Shown: positions 1 to 5,362, numbered from the stretch's first letter. The stretch is DNA of 6,920 bases from an uncultured Collinsella sp. (GCA_900554455.1 USHT01000060.1:1-6920), one strand, 5' to 3'. Translations and numbers: made by a program. Notes: generated by a model from the letters alone, not told the origin.

Positions 1-1087
1 CAACACTTATGTCGATCGTGTCCGCGCCCGCATCCGGTGTTATGCCAAATGTGACGGTCGTTCCCGCATCCGAGTACTTGGCGGCGTTTTGCACGATCAC
101 GCGCAGAGCCTGCTTCACGAGCGCCACGTCGACGGGCGCGTCGCAGCGCGGGTCGCTGGCAAGCGCAGCGTCAGAAGCCAGCCGATACGTGTGCTCGGTA
201 TCGATCATCTGCGATTCTTCGCATACCTCGCTGACCAGTGCAGCCAAGTTGGTATGCGCGCGCCGCAGGACCGTGCGCCCGGCATCGCCGCGCGCCAAAA
301 ACAGCAGCTGCTCCACAAGCTCTTGCATGTGCTCGCTTTCGGCTTTAAGGGACGCGATGGATTCCGCCAGCACGTCCGGGTCGTCCTTACCCCAGCGGTC
401 GAGCATGTTCACGTAGCCCTGAATCACCGCGATGGGCGTGCGCAGCTCGTGGCTTGCATCGTTGACAAAGCGCATCTGCTGCAGCTTGGCCTCTTGCATC
501 TGGCGCAGCAGGCGGTTGAGTGCGACCTCGATGCTTGCCAGGTCGGCGTCGCCGGTGGTGACGCTCGGCGAGTCGACGCTTGCGCGCTCGATGGCCTGCT
601 CCAGTGTTTCCATTTTGCCGCCGGCGAGTTGCATGCGGCCGAGTTCGTCCACGCGCAGGGCCAGATCGTTGAGCGGCGCCATGGTGCGGCGCACGCGGCG
701 GGCGCCGCCGAGCATGTTGAGCACGCTGATGACCTGCCAACCCACAACGACAAGGTAGAGAGGCCATAGCGTGACGAGGTCCTGCGCGAGGGGGAAAGTC
801 TTGGTGGTACGCGCGAGCTCGACGGTATAGGTGAGCGTTGTCAGGTCCCAGCCGCGCGCGGGCGTCAGCGACATGCCGCGAACGGTGGCGCTGGGGATCC
901 ATCCTGCGGTAAACGCGCCGTTGGGCAGCGTCTGGTTGTATCCATAGACGAGGATCGCCGCCGCAATCACCACCAGCAACAGATCGAGCCAGACGTAGCT
1001 CATCAGGCGGCGCCACATATAGCTCCAGTTGATGGCGCGGGCGATGGAGGTGACGCGCTTGGTCTCGGCGTTACGCGCGACAGACAT
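1..1087 (-). CDS. Sensor histidine kinase, two-component system (C-terminus cut by window edge)
   Basis: Membrane sensor kinase that autophosphorylates on a histidine and should pass the phosphate to the adjacent response regulator. The frame is open for 362 residues from the ATG at 1087 to the window edge. Visible in order: a basic cytoplasmic N-terminus, a membrane helix at about 31-49, a short external segment at about 50-102, a second helix at about 103-126, a HAMP-like linker (PLNDL at 138-142), then the dimerisation/phosphoacceptor domain with NDASHELRTP, where His213 is the predicted phosphosite. The ATP-binding domain begins with an N-box, QNAAKYSDAG (Asn334); the G boxes lie beyond the edge. 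The start overlaps the regulator's end by 17 bases, suggesting translational coupling. An in-frame ATG at 1018 (residue 24), preceded by GGAG, is an alternative start. The small external loop gives no clue to the signal. The family call is firm; the specific system is not identifiable. Confidence 0.95.
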   Translation of the reverse strand, partial: MSVARNAETKRVTSIARAINWSYMWRRLMSYVWLDLLLVVIAAAILVYGYNQTLPNGAFTAGWIPSATVRGMSLTPARGWDLTTLTYTVELARTTKTFPLAQDLVTLWPLYLVVVGWQVISVLNMLGGARRVRRTMAPLNDLALRVDELGRMQLAGGKMETLEQAIERASVDSPSVTTGDADLASIEVALNRLLRQMQEAKLQQMRFVNDASHELRTPIAVIQGYVNMLDRWGKDDPDVLAESIASLKAESEHMQELVEQLLFLARGDAGRTVLRRAHTNLAALVSEVCEESQMIDTEHTYRLASDAALASDPRCDAPVDVALVKQALRVIVQNAAKYSDAGTTVTFGITPDAGADTIDISV

Positions 1088-1850
1088 AGCCCACCCCGCG
1101 CACAGTTTGGATGATGCGGGCGCCGCCGGCGTCTTCGATCTTGGCGCGCAGGTGCGCGATGTGTACGTCGACGTTGTTGGTGTCGCCCATGTATTCGTAG
1201 CCCAGCGCTTCGTGCGCGATGCGTTCGCGCGTGAGCACGGTCTCGGCATGCGCCATAAGCAGGGCGAGGACATCGAACTCGCGGGCCGTGAGCGCAATGG
1301 GCGAGCCGCCGACCGTGACTTCGCGGCGGTCGGGATCGAGCGCGACCGAACCCACGGTGAGCGCGGCGGGGGAGAGCGAGGCGGAAACCTGGGTCGAGTC
1401 ACTGACCGGGGGCATCGCAGTGGCGCCGACACCCGTGCCGCCTACCGCGCCCGTCCCGATGCCGCCAACGCCCGAAGCCGCCCGCACGGCCTCCGAGCGC
1501 TTCAACGCCACGCGGATCCGTGCGAACAGCTCCTCGATCGCAAACGGCTTGGTCAGATAGTCATCGGCACCGGCGTCAAGCCCGGCCACCTTGTCCATCA
1601 CGGCATCGCGCGCGGTGACCATTATCACCGGCACATCCTTGTGCTTGCGGACGCGCCGCAGGACCTCCATGCCGTTGAGCTGCGGCAACAGCACATCGAG
1701 CAGAATAAGATCGTAGTTGCGCTCCAGCGCCAGGTCCACGGCGGTGCGGCCATCGGCGGCGTGCTCCACCTGGTAGCCCTCGTGCTCCAGCTCGAGCGTC
1801 ACAAAGCGGGCGATTTTCTCCTCGTCCTCTACGATCAGGATCCGTGCCAT
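1071..1850 (-). CDS. OmpR/PhoB-family response regulator (winged-helix)
   Basis: Cytoplasmic DNA-binding transcription factor activated by phosphorylation, 259 residues. The receiver domain (about 2-118) shows the acidic pair Glu8/Asp9, phosphoacceptor Asp52 in LILLDVLLP, Thr79 in MVTARD, and Lys101 in the YLTKPF motif. The C-terminal winged-helix domain (about 165-258) has the usual LTAREFDVLALL, the recognition-helix region NNVDVHIAHLRAKI and the ending TVRGVGYV. The two domains are joined by a glycine-rich linker at about 122-163, which makes the protein longer than the roughly 225-240 residues usual in the family. The ATG at 1850 is preceded by a purine-rich GACGGGGG. It lies 18 bases after the DUF4342 stop and overlaps the kinase start, so the three genes probably form one operon. 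Regulated genes cannot be read from the window; autoregulation is common for the family but no operator is evident. Confidence 0.97.
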   Translation of the reverse strand: MARILIVEDEEKIARFVTLELEHEGYQVEHAADGRTAVDLALERNYDLILLDVLLPQLNGMEVLRRVRKHKDVPVIMVTARDAVMDKVAGLDAGADDYLTKPFAIEELFARIRVALKRSEAVRAASGVGGIGTGAVGGTGVGATAMPPVSDSTQVSASLSPAALTVGSVALDPDRREVTVGGSPIALTAREFDVLALLMAHAETVLTRERIAHEALGYEYMGDTNNVDVHIAHLRAKIEDAGGARIIQTVRGVGYVCRA

Positions 1851-1868
1851 GCGTGCCCCCGTCTGCGA

Positions 1869-2411
1869 TTACTTGTCGTCGTTCAGATTTTGCTTGATGT
1901 CGTCCGCGGCATCAGCGGCGTGATTCATAAGGTTGTTGATGCTGCCGGGCACGTCGCCGTCGCTGTCGATGCGGTAGCGCATGCCAAAGAACAGGCCAAT
2001 CAGCATCAGCCAAATCGTAGCGCCCCAGGCAAACAGGGCGATGATGGGGATCAGGATGGGGATGTTGAGGATGATCGCATCGCGGCGCGTGGCGATAAAC
2101 TTGGTGTCCAGGCTCAGACGGAAGAGCTTTTTGAGGTACTCCCATACGCTGTCCATCTTCTTGGAGAAGTCGGTCTTTTCGCTCGACTTCTCGTAGGCGG
2201 CCTGCGCGGCGACCATCTCGGCTGAGGGCTCATCGACTGGCGCGGACTCGGTGGCGGCGTGCGCCGACGTGGTCTGCGTCTTGCCCTGCGACTCGAGCCA
2301 AATGATGGCGTCCAGAACGTTGCCGTCGGCGGCGTCGAGCGCGGCCTTGGCATCGGTGTAGCTCACGTTGCACTTGGTGCGGATGGTTTCAACTTTTTCG
2401 AGGTCGTCCAT
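1869..2411 (-). CDS. DUF4342 domain membrane protein with N-terminal UBA/TS-N-like domain
   Basis: A 180-residue protein of unknown function. Residues 1-43 resemble the three-helix UBA/TS-N fold seen at the N-terminus of elongation factor Ts and in DUF4342 proteins (VSYTDAKAALDAADGNVLDA, then IIWLE). A polar Ala/Ser/Glu-rich linker (about 44-80) leads to a DUF4342-like domain (about 84-150): an amphipathic segment, then a long hydrophobic stretch at about 112-143, ending in the characteristic LIGLFFGMRYRID. The hydrophobic run could be two tight membrane helices or one long one. The tail is acidic and helical. The start is supported by AAAGGA eight bases upstream. It is first in a leftward cluster with the response regulator and kinase, so it may be their accessory protein or a co-regulated envelope protein. 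The domain recognition is from memory of the family; the link to signalling is inferred from position only. Confidence 0.88.
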   Translation of the reverse strand: MDDLEKVETIRTKCNVSYTDAKAALDAADGNVLDAIIWLESQGKTQTTSAHAATESAPVDEPSAEMVAAQAAYEKSSEKTDFSKKMDSVWEYLKKLFRLSLDTKFIATRRDAIILNIPILIPIIALFAWGATIWLMLIGLFFGMRYRIDSDGDVPGSINNLMNHAADAADDIKQNLNDDK

Positions 2412-2529
2412 GACCTGTCCTTTCGTTCGATGGGCGCGACGTCAGGCGATCTGCCCGGGCGCGAGCGTTGCGTTCGGCGGCCTGCGTTGCGCGGCGCCGC
2501 CCCGCCCTTGGTCGAACTCTATAGTGCAG

Positions 2530-2557
2530 GTTATAGATTAAGCGATTCTTGAGCCAA
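2530..2557 (-). promoter_or_regulatory. Candidate promoter for the DUF4342-regulator-kinase operon
   Basis: On the minus strand a TATAAC box (2530-2535) lies 16 bases downstream of TTGGCT (2552-2557). The -10 matches five of six consensus bases; the -35 matches only its TTG. It sits in the most AT-rich stretch of the gap and would give a 5' leader of about 110 bases before the ATG at 2411. It is a pattern match only, and the neighbouring TATAGT at about 2519-2524 makes the exact placement uncertain. Confidence 0.35.
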
Positions 2558-2705
2558 GATTAACGTTGGATGAGTTTTTGGGTGGCGGTGGGAAAAGTAT
2601 TAGACCTCGATAGCGGGGGATGTGGTGCCGGTGCAAAACGGCGTCAAAGGTTGGTCGAGCAGGCGGTTTCTCCATTGATGTCCGCACAGCATGTGACACT
2701 TACCC

Positions 2706-2731
2706 TGCCGCCCCGCTCTGCCGCGGCGGCA
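2706..2731 (+). repeat. GC-rich hairpin in the leader of the small membrane protein gene
   Basis: TGCCGCC (2706-2712) and GGCGGCA (2725-2731) are perfect complements around a 12-base loop. The stem ends 22 bases before the AAGGAG site. No T-tract follows, so it does not look like a terminator. It may be an incidental leader structure. Confidence 0.45.
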
Positions 2732-2769
2732 TGCGTCTGAACAACGATCCTCTAAGGAGTTCGATACCG

Positions 2770-3009
2770 ATGAGTGACAACGCAAAGCATCTCGCAAAGA
2801 AGTGCGTTAAGGACGCGGGGCCGTGCCTCGCGCTGTGCGTAGCCGGCGCAGCGGTCGCGCTGTTGGCTGTTCTGGGGCCGTTCGACGTGCTCCGAAGTGC
2901 CAGCTTTCTGCATGTTTGCATGGCTCTTGCCGGCGCCACGATGACCGGCGGCGTGCTCGATCTGATCTTTTGGGTGTTTGACCCGTTTGGATGGAAGAGC
3001 GAGGGGTAG
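2770..3009 (+). CDS. Small two-helix membrane protein, unknown function
   Basis: A 79-residue hypothetical protein that I do not recognise. The ATG at 2770 is chosen because AAGGAG (2754-2759) lies ten bases upstream. A longer frame exists upstream, including an ATG at 2731, but it has no comparable binding site. After a short basic N-terminus (Lys7, Lys10, Lys11, Lys14), residues about 17-38 form one hydrophobic segment (CLALCVAGAAVALLAVLG) and about 46-70 a second, with ATMTGGVLDLIFWVF in it. The tail DPFGWKSEG is short and polar. Three cysteines (12, 19, 23) are near or in the first helix and one (50) is in the second. By the positive-inside rule the basic N-terminus suggests both ends are cytoplasmic. 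It precedes the phosphoesterase by 85 bases on the same strand, with no terminator seen between, so co-transcription is possible. The strong ribosome binding site and clean membrane pattern argue that it is real. Confidence 0.75.
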   Translation: MSDNAKHLAKKCVKDAGPCLALCVAGAAVALLAVLGPFDVLRSASFLHVCMALAGATMTGGVLDLIFWVFDPFGWKSEG

Positions 3010-3094
3010 GTCCCAAAGGATGGAAGGGCTGGAACGGTTGACTTAGTGATCGTGCAGAATGTGGGCTAGCGACTTACAGGGAAGTGGTAATCCG

Positions 3095-3820
3095 ATGACG
3101 GTCTATGTAACAGGCGATATTCATGGCGGCGCTGACATGCAAAAGCTCCGCGATTGGGAGCTTGGGGATAGCCTGGCGAGCGACGACTATCTCATCATCG
3201 CGGGCGACTTTGGCTTTCCCTGGGACTTTTCTACCGAGGAATGTGCCGATATTGCTTGGCTGGAGTCGCGCCCCTACACCGTGCTGTTTGTCGACGGCAA
3301 CCACGAGCGTTTCGATCACTGGGCGGAGCGTCCTATGGAGTTGTGGCACGGTGGGCTGACGCAGCGCCTGTCGGATACCTCGCCCATACGGCGCCTGACG
3401 CGCGGCGAGGTTTTTGAGCTCGACGGCTCAACGATCTTTACCATGGGCGGCGCCACGAGCGTGGACAAGGAATATCGCATTCCGTATTCCAGCTGGTGGC
3501 CGCAGGAGCTGCCGGACGAGCGCAACTTTGAGGAGGCGCGGGCAAAGCTCGACAGCGTGGGCTGGAAGGTCGACTACGTGATCACCCACACCTGCTCCAC
3601 GCGCATGCTTTCGCCCACGCTTTATCCAGCACCCGGCTGGAATTACCCCGCCGTTGATCGGCTTACGGCATTTTTCGATGAGCTGGAAGACTGCTTGGAT
3701 TACAAGCGCTGGTACTACGGGCATTTTCATCGCGACGCCAACCCGGCCGAGCGCCACACCGTGCTCTACGACTGCATCGTTCGCCTGGGTGACGAACTCC
3801 AGCCCTGGGACGTTGTGTAG
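3095..3820 (+). CDS. Calcineurin-like metallophosphoesterase
   Basis: A cytoplasmic metal-dependent phosphoesterase of 241 residues; the substrate (phosphoprotein, nucleotide or other phosphodiester) cannot be read from sequence. The di-metal site motifs are complete and in canonical order: GDIHG (Asp8, His10), GDFGF (Asp38), GNHE (Asn69, His70), a THT motif (His165) and GHFH (His210, His212). The middle region 75-160 is rich in Trp and charged residues and probably shapes the substrate pocket. The frame stays open upstream to an ATG at 3059, but the ATG at 3095 places the core strand MTVYVTGDIHG at the N-terminus as usual and follows the purine-rich AGGGAAG, so it is preferred. No signal peptide or membrane helix is visible. 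The gene ends 15 bases from the convergent gluQ stop with no clear terminator between them. Superfamily call firm; physiological role unknown. Confidence 0.95.
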   Translation: MTVYVTGDIHGGADMQKLRDWELGDSLASDDYLIIAGDFGFPWDFSTEECADIAWLESRPYTVLFVDGNHERFDHWAERPMELWHGGLTQRLSDTSPIRRLTRGEVFELDGSTIFTMGGATSVDKEYRIPYSSWWPQELPDERNFEEARAKLDSVGWKVDYVITHTCSTRMLSPTLYPAPGWNYPAVDRLTAFFDELEDCLDYKRWYYGHFHRDANPAERHTVLYDCIVRLGDELQPWDVV

Positions 3821-3835
3821 GGACGGGGTGGCTGG

Positions 3836-4846
3836 CTACTCGGCCGTTACGGGGATGTTCTCGCGGTGCGCGCGGATAACATCCCAGCCAAAGTGCTCGG
3901 CCAGCTGCTCCGCAGAGCGCGGTGTGATGTCCGGTGCGATGCCTGTTTGCCCGGCGAGCCAGCCCAGCAGTGCCTCGGGTGCGCCAAAGCGGGTGCGGAG
4001 CTCGCCCAGGTCCTGGTCGCGGTCGCGCTTGGAAAGGCGGCGGCCGTCCGGCGACATGAGCAGCGGAATGTGCGCGTAGTGCGGCGTGGGAAGTCCCAGC
4101 AGATGCTGCAGATAGATTTGGCGGGGCGTGGAGCCCAGCAGATCGCATCCGCGCACGACCTCGGTGACGCCCATGGCAGCGTCGTCGACCACCACGGCTA
4201 GCTGGTAGGCAAAAACGCCGTCGCTGCGGCGCACCAAAAAGTCACCGCATTCGGTGGCGAGTGCTTCGCATTGGGCTCCGTACGTGCGGTCCACGAATTC
4301 GATCACGTCGCTGGCGAGGTCGTCGACGGTGGGCACGCGCAGGCGCGTGGCCGGAGCACGCAGGGCACTGCAGCGGGCAACCTCCTCGGCAGAAAGGCCT
4401 CGGCAGGCGCCGCGATAGATGGGCGTGCCGTCGCTCGCGTGCGGTGCGCTTGCGGCGTGGAGCTCGGCACGTGTGCAAAAGCAGGGGTAGGTGAGGCCGG
4501 CGTCTTGCAGCTGGTGCAGGGCGCTCTCGTACAGGTCCAGACGATCGTGCTGGTAGTAGGGGCCTTCGTCCCACTCAAGCCCCAGCCAGGCCAGGTCGTC
4601 AATCAGTTGAGCGGCAAGTTCCGGGCGCTTGCAGCGATCGTCCAGATCCTCGATGCGCAGCACGATGCTGCCGCCTTGGCTGCGGGCTGAAAGCCACGCG
4701 CACAGGCAGCTGAACACGTTGCCCAGGTGCATGCGGCCCGAGGGCGACGGGGCAAAACGGCCCACGACGGGCGCGGGGGCAGAGGCGGGCGGCATCGCTG
4801 GCGCGTCCGCGGCGTGTGTTGCTATGTTGCGTGCGTTGATATCCAT
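3836..4846 (-). CDS. gluQ: Glutamyl-Q tRNA(Asp) synthetase
   Basis: A 336-residue paralogue of the glutamyl-tRNA synthetase catalytic core, without the anticodon-binding domain. In the known family it activates glutamate with ATP and attaches it to queuosine at position 34 of tRNA(Asp). The HIGH-type signature is in FAPSPSGRMHLGN (31-43), followed by RIEDLDDR (64-71). The zinc site Cys122, Cys124, Tyr144, Cys148 matches the GluQ pattern CxC...YxxxC. The KMSKS-like loop is LSKRD (271-275). The length slightly exceeds the usual roughly 300, mainly through an Ala/Pro-rich N-terminus (1-26). An upstream in-frame start at 4960 would add 38 residues unlike the family. The ATG at 4846 has no Shine-Dalgarno sequence but lies just downstream of a good -10 box, which favours it as a leaderless start. 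Discriminating from full GltX rests on length and the zinc motif. GluQ implies queuosine-modified tRNA in the host, although no queuosine gene is in the window. Confidence 0.93.
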   Translation of the reverse strand: MDINARNIATHAADAPAMPPASAPAPVVGRFAPSPSGRMHLGNVFSCLCAWLSARSQGGSIVLRIEDLDDRCKRPELAAQLIDDLAWLGLEWDEGPYYQHDRLDLYESALHQLQDAGLTYPCFCTRAELHAASAPHASDGTPIYRGACRGLSAEEVARCSALRAPATRLRVPTVDDLASDVIEFVDRTYGAQCEALATECGDFLVRRSDGVFAYQLAVVVDDAAMGVTEVVRGCDLLGSTPRQIYLQHLLGLPTPHYAHIPLLMSPDGRRLSKRDRDQDLGELRTRFGAPEALLGWLAGQTGIAPDITPRSAEQLAEHFGWDVIRAHRENIPVTAE

Positions 4847-4853
4847 GCGGACG

Positions 4854-4859
4854 AGTATA
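4854..4859 (-). promoter_or_regulatory. -10 box for gluQ, placed for leaderless transcription
   Basis: TATACT on the minus strand ends seven bases before the gluQ ATG, so transcription would be expected to begin at or within a base or two of the start codon. No recognisable -35 lies 16-18 bases upstream, and no Shine-Dalgarno sequence precedes the ATG. Leaderless genes with a good TANNNT box and poor -35 are well known in actinobacteria. Confidence 0.55.
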
Positions 4860-4939
4860 GCGCGGGGCGCGATGGGAAGGCGTTGCCGTGGCTCGCAAGT
4901 TGTCGAGGCCCCGCATTGCGTATGGCGGGCCGCAGACTC

Positions 4940-4972
4940 GGTGCCGTGATTCCTGTCCATTAACTCGGCACC
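4940..4972. repeat. Inverted repeat between gluQ and the strong stem
   Basis: GGTGCCG (4940-4946) and CGGCACC (4966-4972) are perfect 7-bp complements around a 19-base loop. The repeat lies ten bases left of the 13-bp stem at 4983-5018. The long loop makes it a weak hairpin by itself. A role as operator or part of a larger RNA fold is possible but unsupported. Confidence 0.35.
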
Positions 4973-4982
4973 TTAGACGACA

Positions 4983-5018
4983 GAAACCCCGGCAGCTCTT
5001 CGCAACTGCCGGGGTTTC
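4983..5018 (-). terminator. Strong GC-rich stem-loop, terminator-like, with no adjacent gene end
   Basis: The arms 4983-4995 and 5006-5018 form a perfect 13-bp stem (GAAACCCCGGCAG pairing with CTGCCGGGGTTTC) around a 10-base loop. The A-run on one side and T-run on the other are typical of intrinsic terminators. On the minus strand the stem is followed by TTTCTGTCGTCT-like sequence starting within the arm, which is moderately T-rich; on the plus strand it is followed by GC- and A-rich sequence. Leftward termination is therefore better supported. No gene ends here on either strand, so it could terminate a small RNA or act in a leader. Strand is a judgement, not certain. Confidence 0.6.
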
Positions 5019-5026
5019 CGCGGAAA
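5015..5026. repeat. Perfect 12-bp palindrome overlapping the stem's right arm
   Basis: TTTCCGCGGAAA reads the same on both strands. It shares its first four bases (5015-5018) with the right arm of the 13-bp stem, so the two pairings would compete in RNA. It could also be a protein-binding palindrome or chance in GC-rich sequence. Confidence 0.4.
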
Positions 5027-5043
5027 AGGGGGACATGATCCTC

Positions 5044-5077
5044 GAGCGAACGGCAAAGGGGCAAACCGTTTTCGCTC
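5044..5077. repeat. Bulged hairpin
   Basis: GAGCGAACGG (5044-5053) pairs with CCGTTTTCGCTC (5066-5077), giving ten pairs interrupted by a two-base T bulge. The 12-base loop itself contains a repeated CAAA flanking four Gs. On the minus strand it would lie between the candidate promoter at 5167-5194 and the strong stem at 4983-5018, consistent with one structured transcript. Confidence 0.4.
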
Positions 5078-5166
5078 AACTGCTTTATGCCCCTCGGCTG
5101 GCGGCTCAGTCAGCGCATGCCGCGCCCACACAAAGCCGCTACACCTGTGACGGAGCTGTGAAGTGG

Positions 5167-5194
5167 TATCTATCGTTGGTGCAGGCCGTTTCAA
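5167..5194 (-). promoter_or_regulatory. Possible leftward promoter for an RNA ending at the 4983-5018 stem
   Basis: On the minus strand TTGAAA (5189-5194, five of six -35 bases) lies 16 bases upstream of TAGATA (5167-5172), a poor -10. A transcript from about 5160 would cross the bulged hairpin and reach the strong stem, giving an RNA of about 175-180 bases, or a long gluQ leader if it reads through. The weak -10 keeps confidence low. Confidence 0.2.
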
Positions 5195-5210
5195 AGAGTA
5201 TCCCTAACGA

Positions 5211-5241
5211 CTAGTCATTTAAGAACGTCCCCAATGACTAG
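5211..5241. repeat. AT-rich inverted repeat with CTAGTCATT arms
   Basis: CTAGTCATT (5211-5219) and AATGACTAG (5233-5241) are perfect 9-bp complements around a 13-base spacer containing AAGAACGTCCCC. The left arm also belongs to an 8-bp palindrome, GACTAGTC (5209-5216). The lower GC content than its surroundings suggests a regulator site, a small dispersed repeat or a mobile-element relic. Confidence 0.55.
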
Positions 5242-5253
5242 CTGCTGGCGGTG

Positions 5254-5272
5254 CGGGGTGACTTTCATCCCG
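5254..5272 (+). repeat. Short hairpin followed by TTT
   Basis: CGGGGTG (5254-5260) pairs with CATCCCG (5266-5272), including one G-T pair, around a five-base ACTTT loop, and TTTGG follows. It resembles a weak rightward terminator, which could insulate DUF2207 from upstream transcription. The T-run is too short for confidence. Confidence 0.3.
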
Positions 5273-5319
5273 TTTGGCGCTCCGGTCGCCTAGATGTTCG
5301 TCATGCGTACCCGCAAACG

Positions 5320-5328
5320 TGGGACAAT
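5320..5328 (+). promoter_or_regulatory. Candidate extended -10 promoter for the DUF2207 gene
   Basis: TGG followed by GACAAT (5323-5328) fits an extended -10 element; the hexamer matches four of six consensus bases. No good -35 lies at 16-18 bases. Transcription from about 5335 would give a leader of about 28 bases containing the AAGGA site at 5351-5355, a sensible layout for the ATG at 5363. Confidence 0.35.
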
Positions 5329-5362
5329 GGCGCTGTTGGTATCACAGACAAAGGATGTGCCT

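Larger units (their letters stand above)
2412..2769. other. Divergent intergenic region between the DUF4342 operon and the small membrane protein
   Basis: No coding sequence is convincing in these 358 bases. The left third (2412-2518) is very GC-rich and would be the 5' leader of the leftward operon. The middle (2519-2600) is AT-richer and holds the candidate leftward promoter. The right part leads to the small membrane protein and ends in its ribosome binding site AAGGAG (2754-2759). No rightward promoter is clear: TTGATG at about 2675 has only poor -10 candidates. No tRNA or recognisable riboswitch was seen. Confidence 0.7.
4847..5362. other. Long divergent intergenic region rich in inverted repeats
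   Basis: These 516 bases separate leftward gluQ from the rightward DUF2207 gene. Short frames cross it, but none has a ribosome binding site, a domain or a plausible composition. It contains the gluQ -10 box, a strong terminator-like stem (4983-5018), three weaker hairpins, an AT-richer inverted repeat (5211-5241), a candidate leftward promoter and a rightward -10 box for DUF2207. No tRNA, SRP RNA, 6S RNA or known riboswitch was recognised by eye. Confidence 0.7.

Noticed and set aside
89..769. Plus-strand open frame of 226 codons
   Set aside because: Antisense to the histidine kinase, which shows an H-box and N-box in the other strand. Composition is typical of an antisense shadow.
1029..2225. 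Long plus-strand open frame of 398 codons
   Set aside because: It lies antisense to the response regulator and DUF4342 genes, whose motifs are unmistakable. Its translation is His/Asp/Arg-rich with no domain, as expected for an antisense frame in GC-rich DNA.
3038..3066. TTGACT as a -35 for the phosphoesterase
   Set aside because: The base positions 17 bases downstream (GTGGGC) do not resemble a -10, and nearby alternatives are at wrong spacing.
3059..3094. Upstream start of the phosphoesterase at 3059
   Set aside because: It would add 12 residues ahead of the conserved first strand, and the ribosome binding site AGGGAAG lies inside it at good spacing for the ATG at 3095.
4847..5120. preQ1-type riboswitch upstream of gluQ
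   Set aside because: Considered because gluQ is tied to queuosine, but the A-rich tail and short pseudoknot sequence of known preQ1 classes were not found by eye.
4888..5214. Short frames on both strands across the gluQ-DUF2207 gap
   Set aside because: They cross the strong stem and other hairpins, lack ribosome binding sites and have compositions unlike real proteins here.
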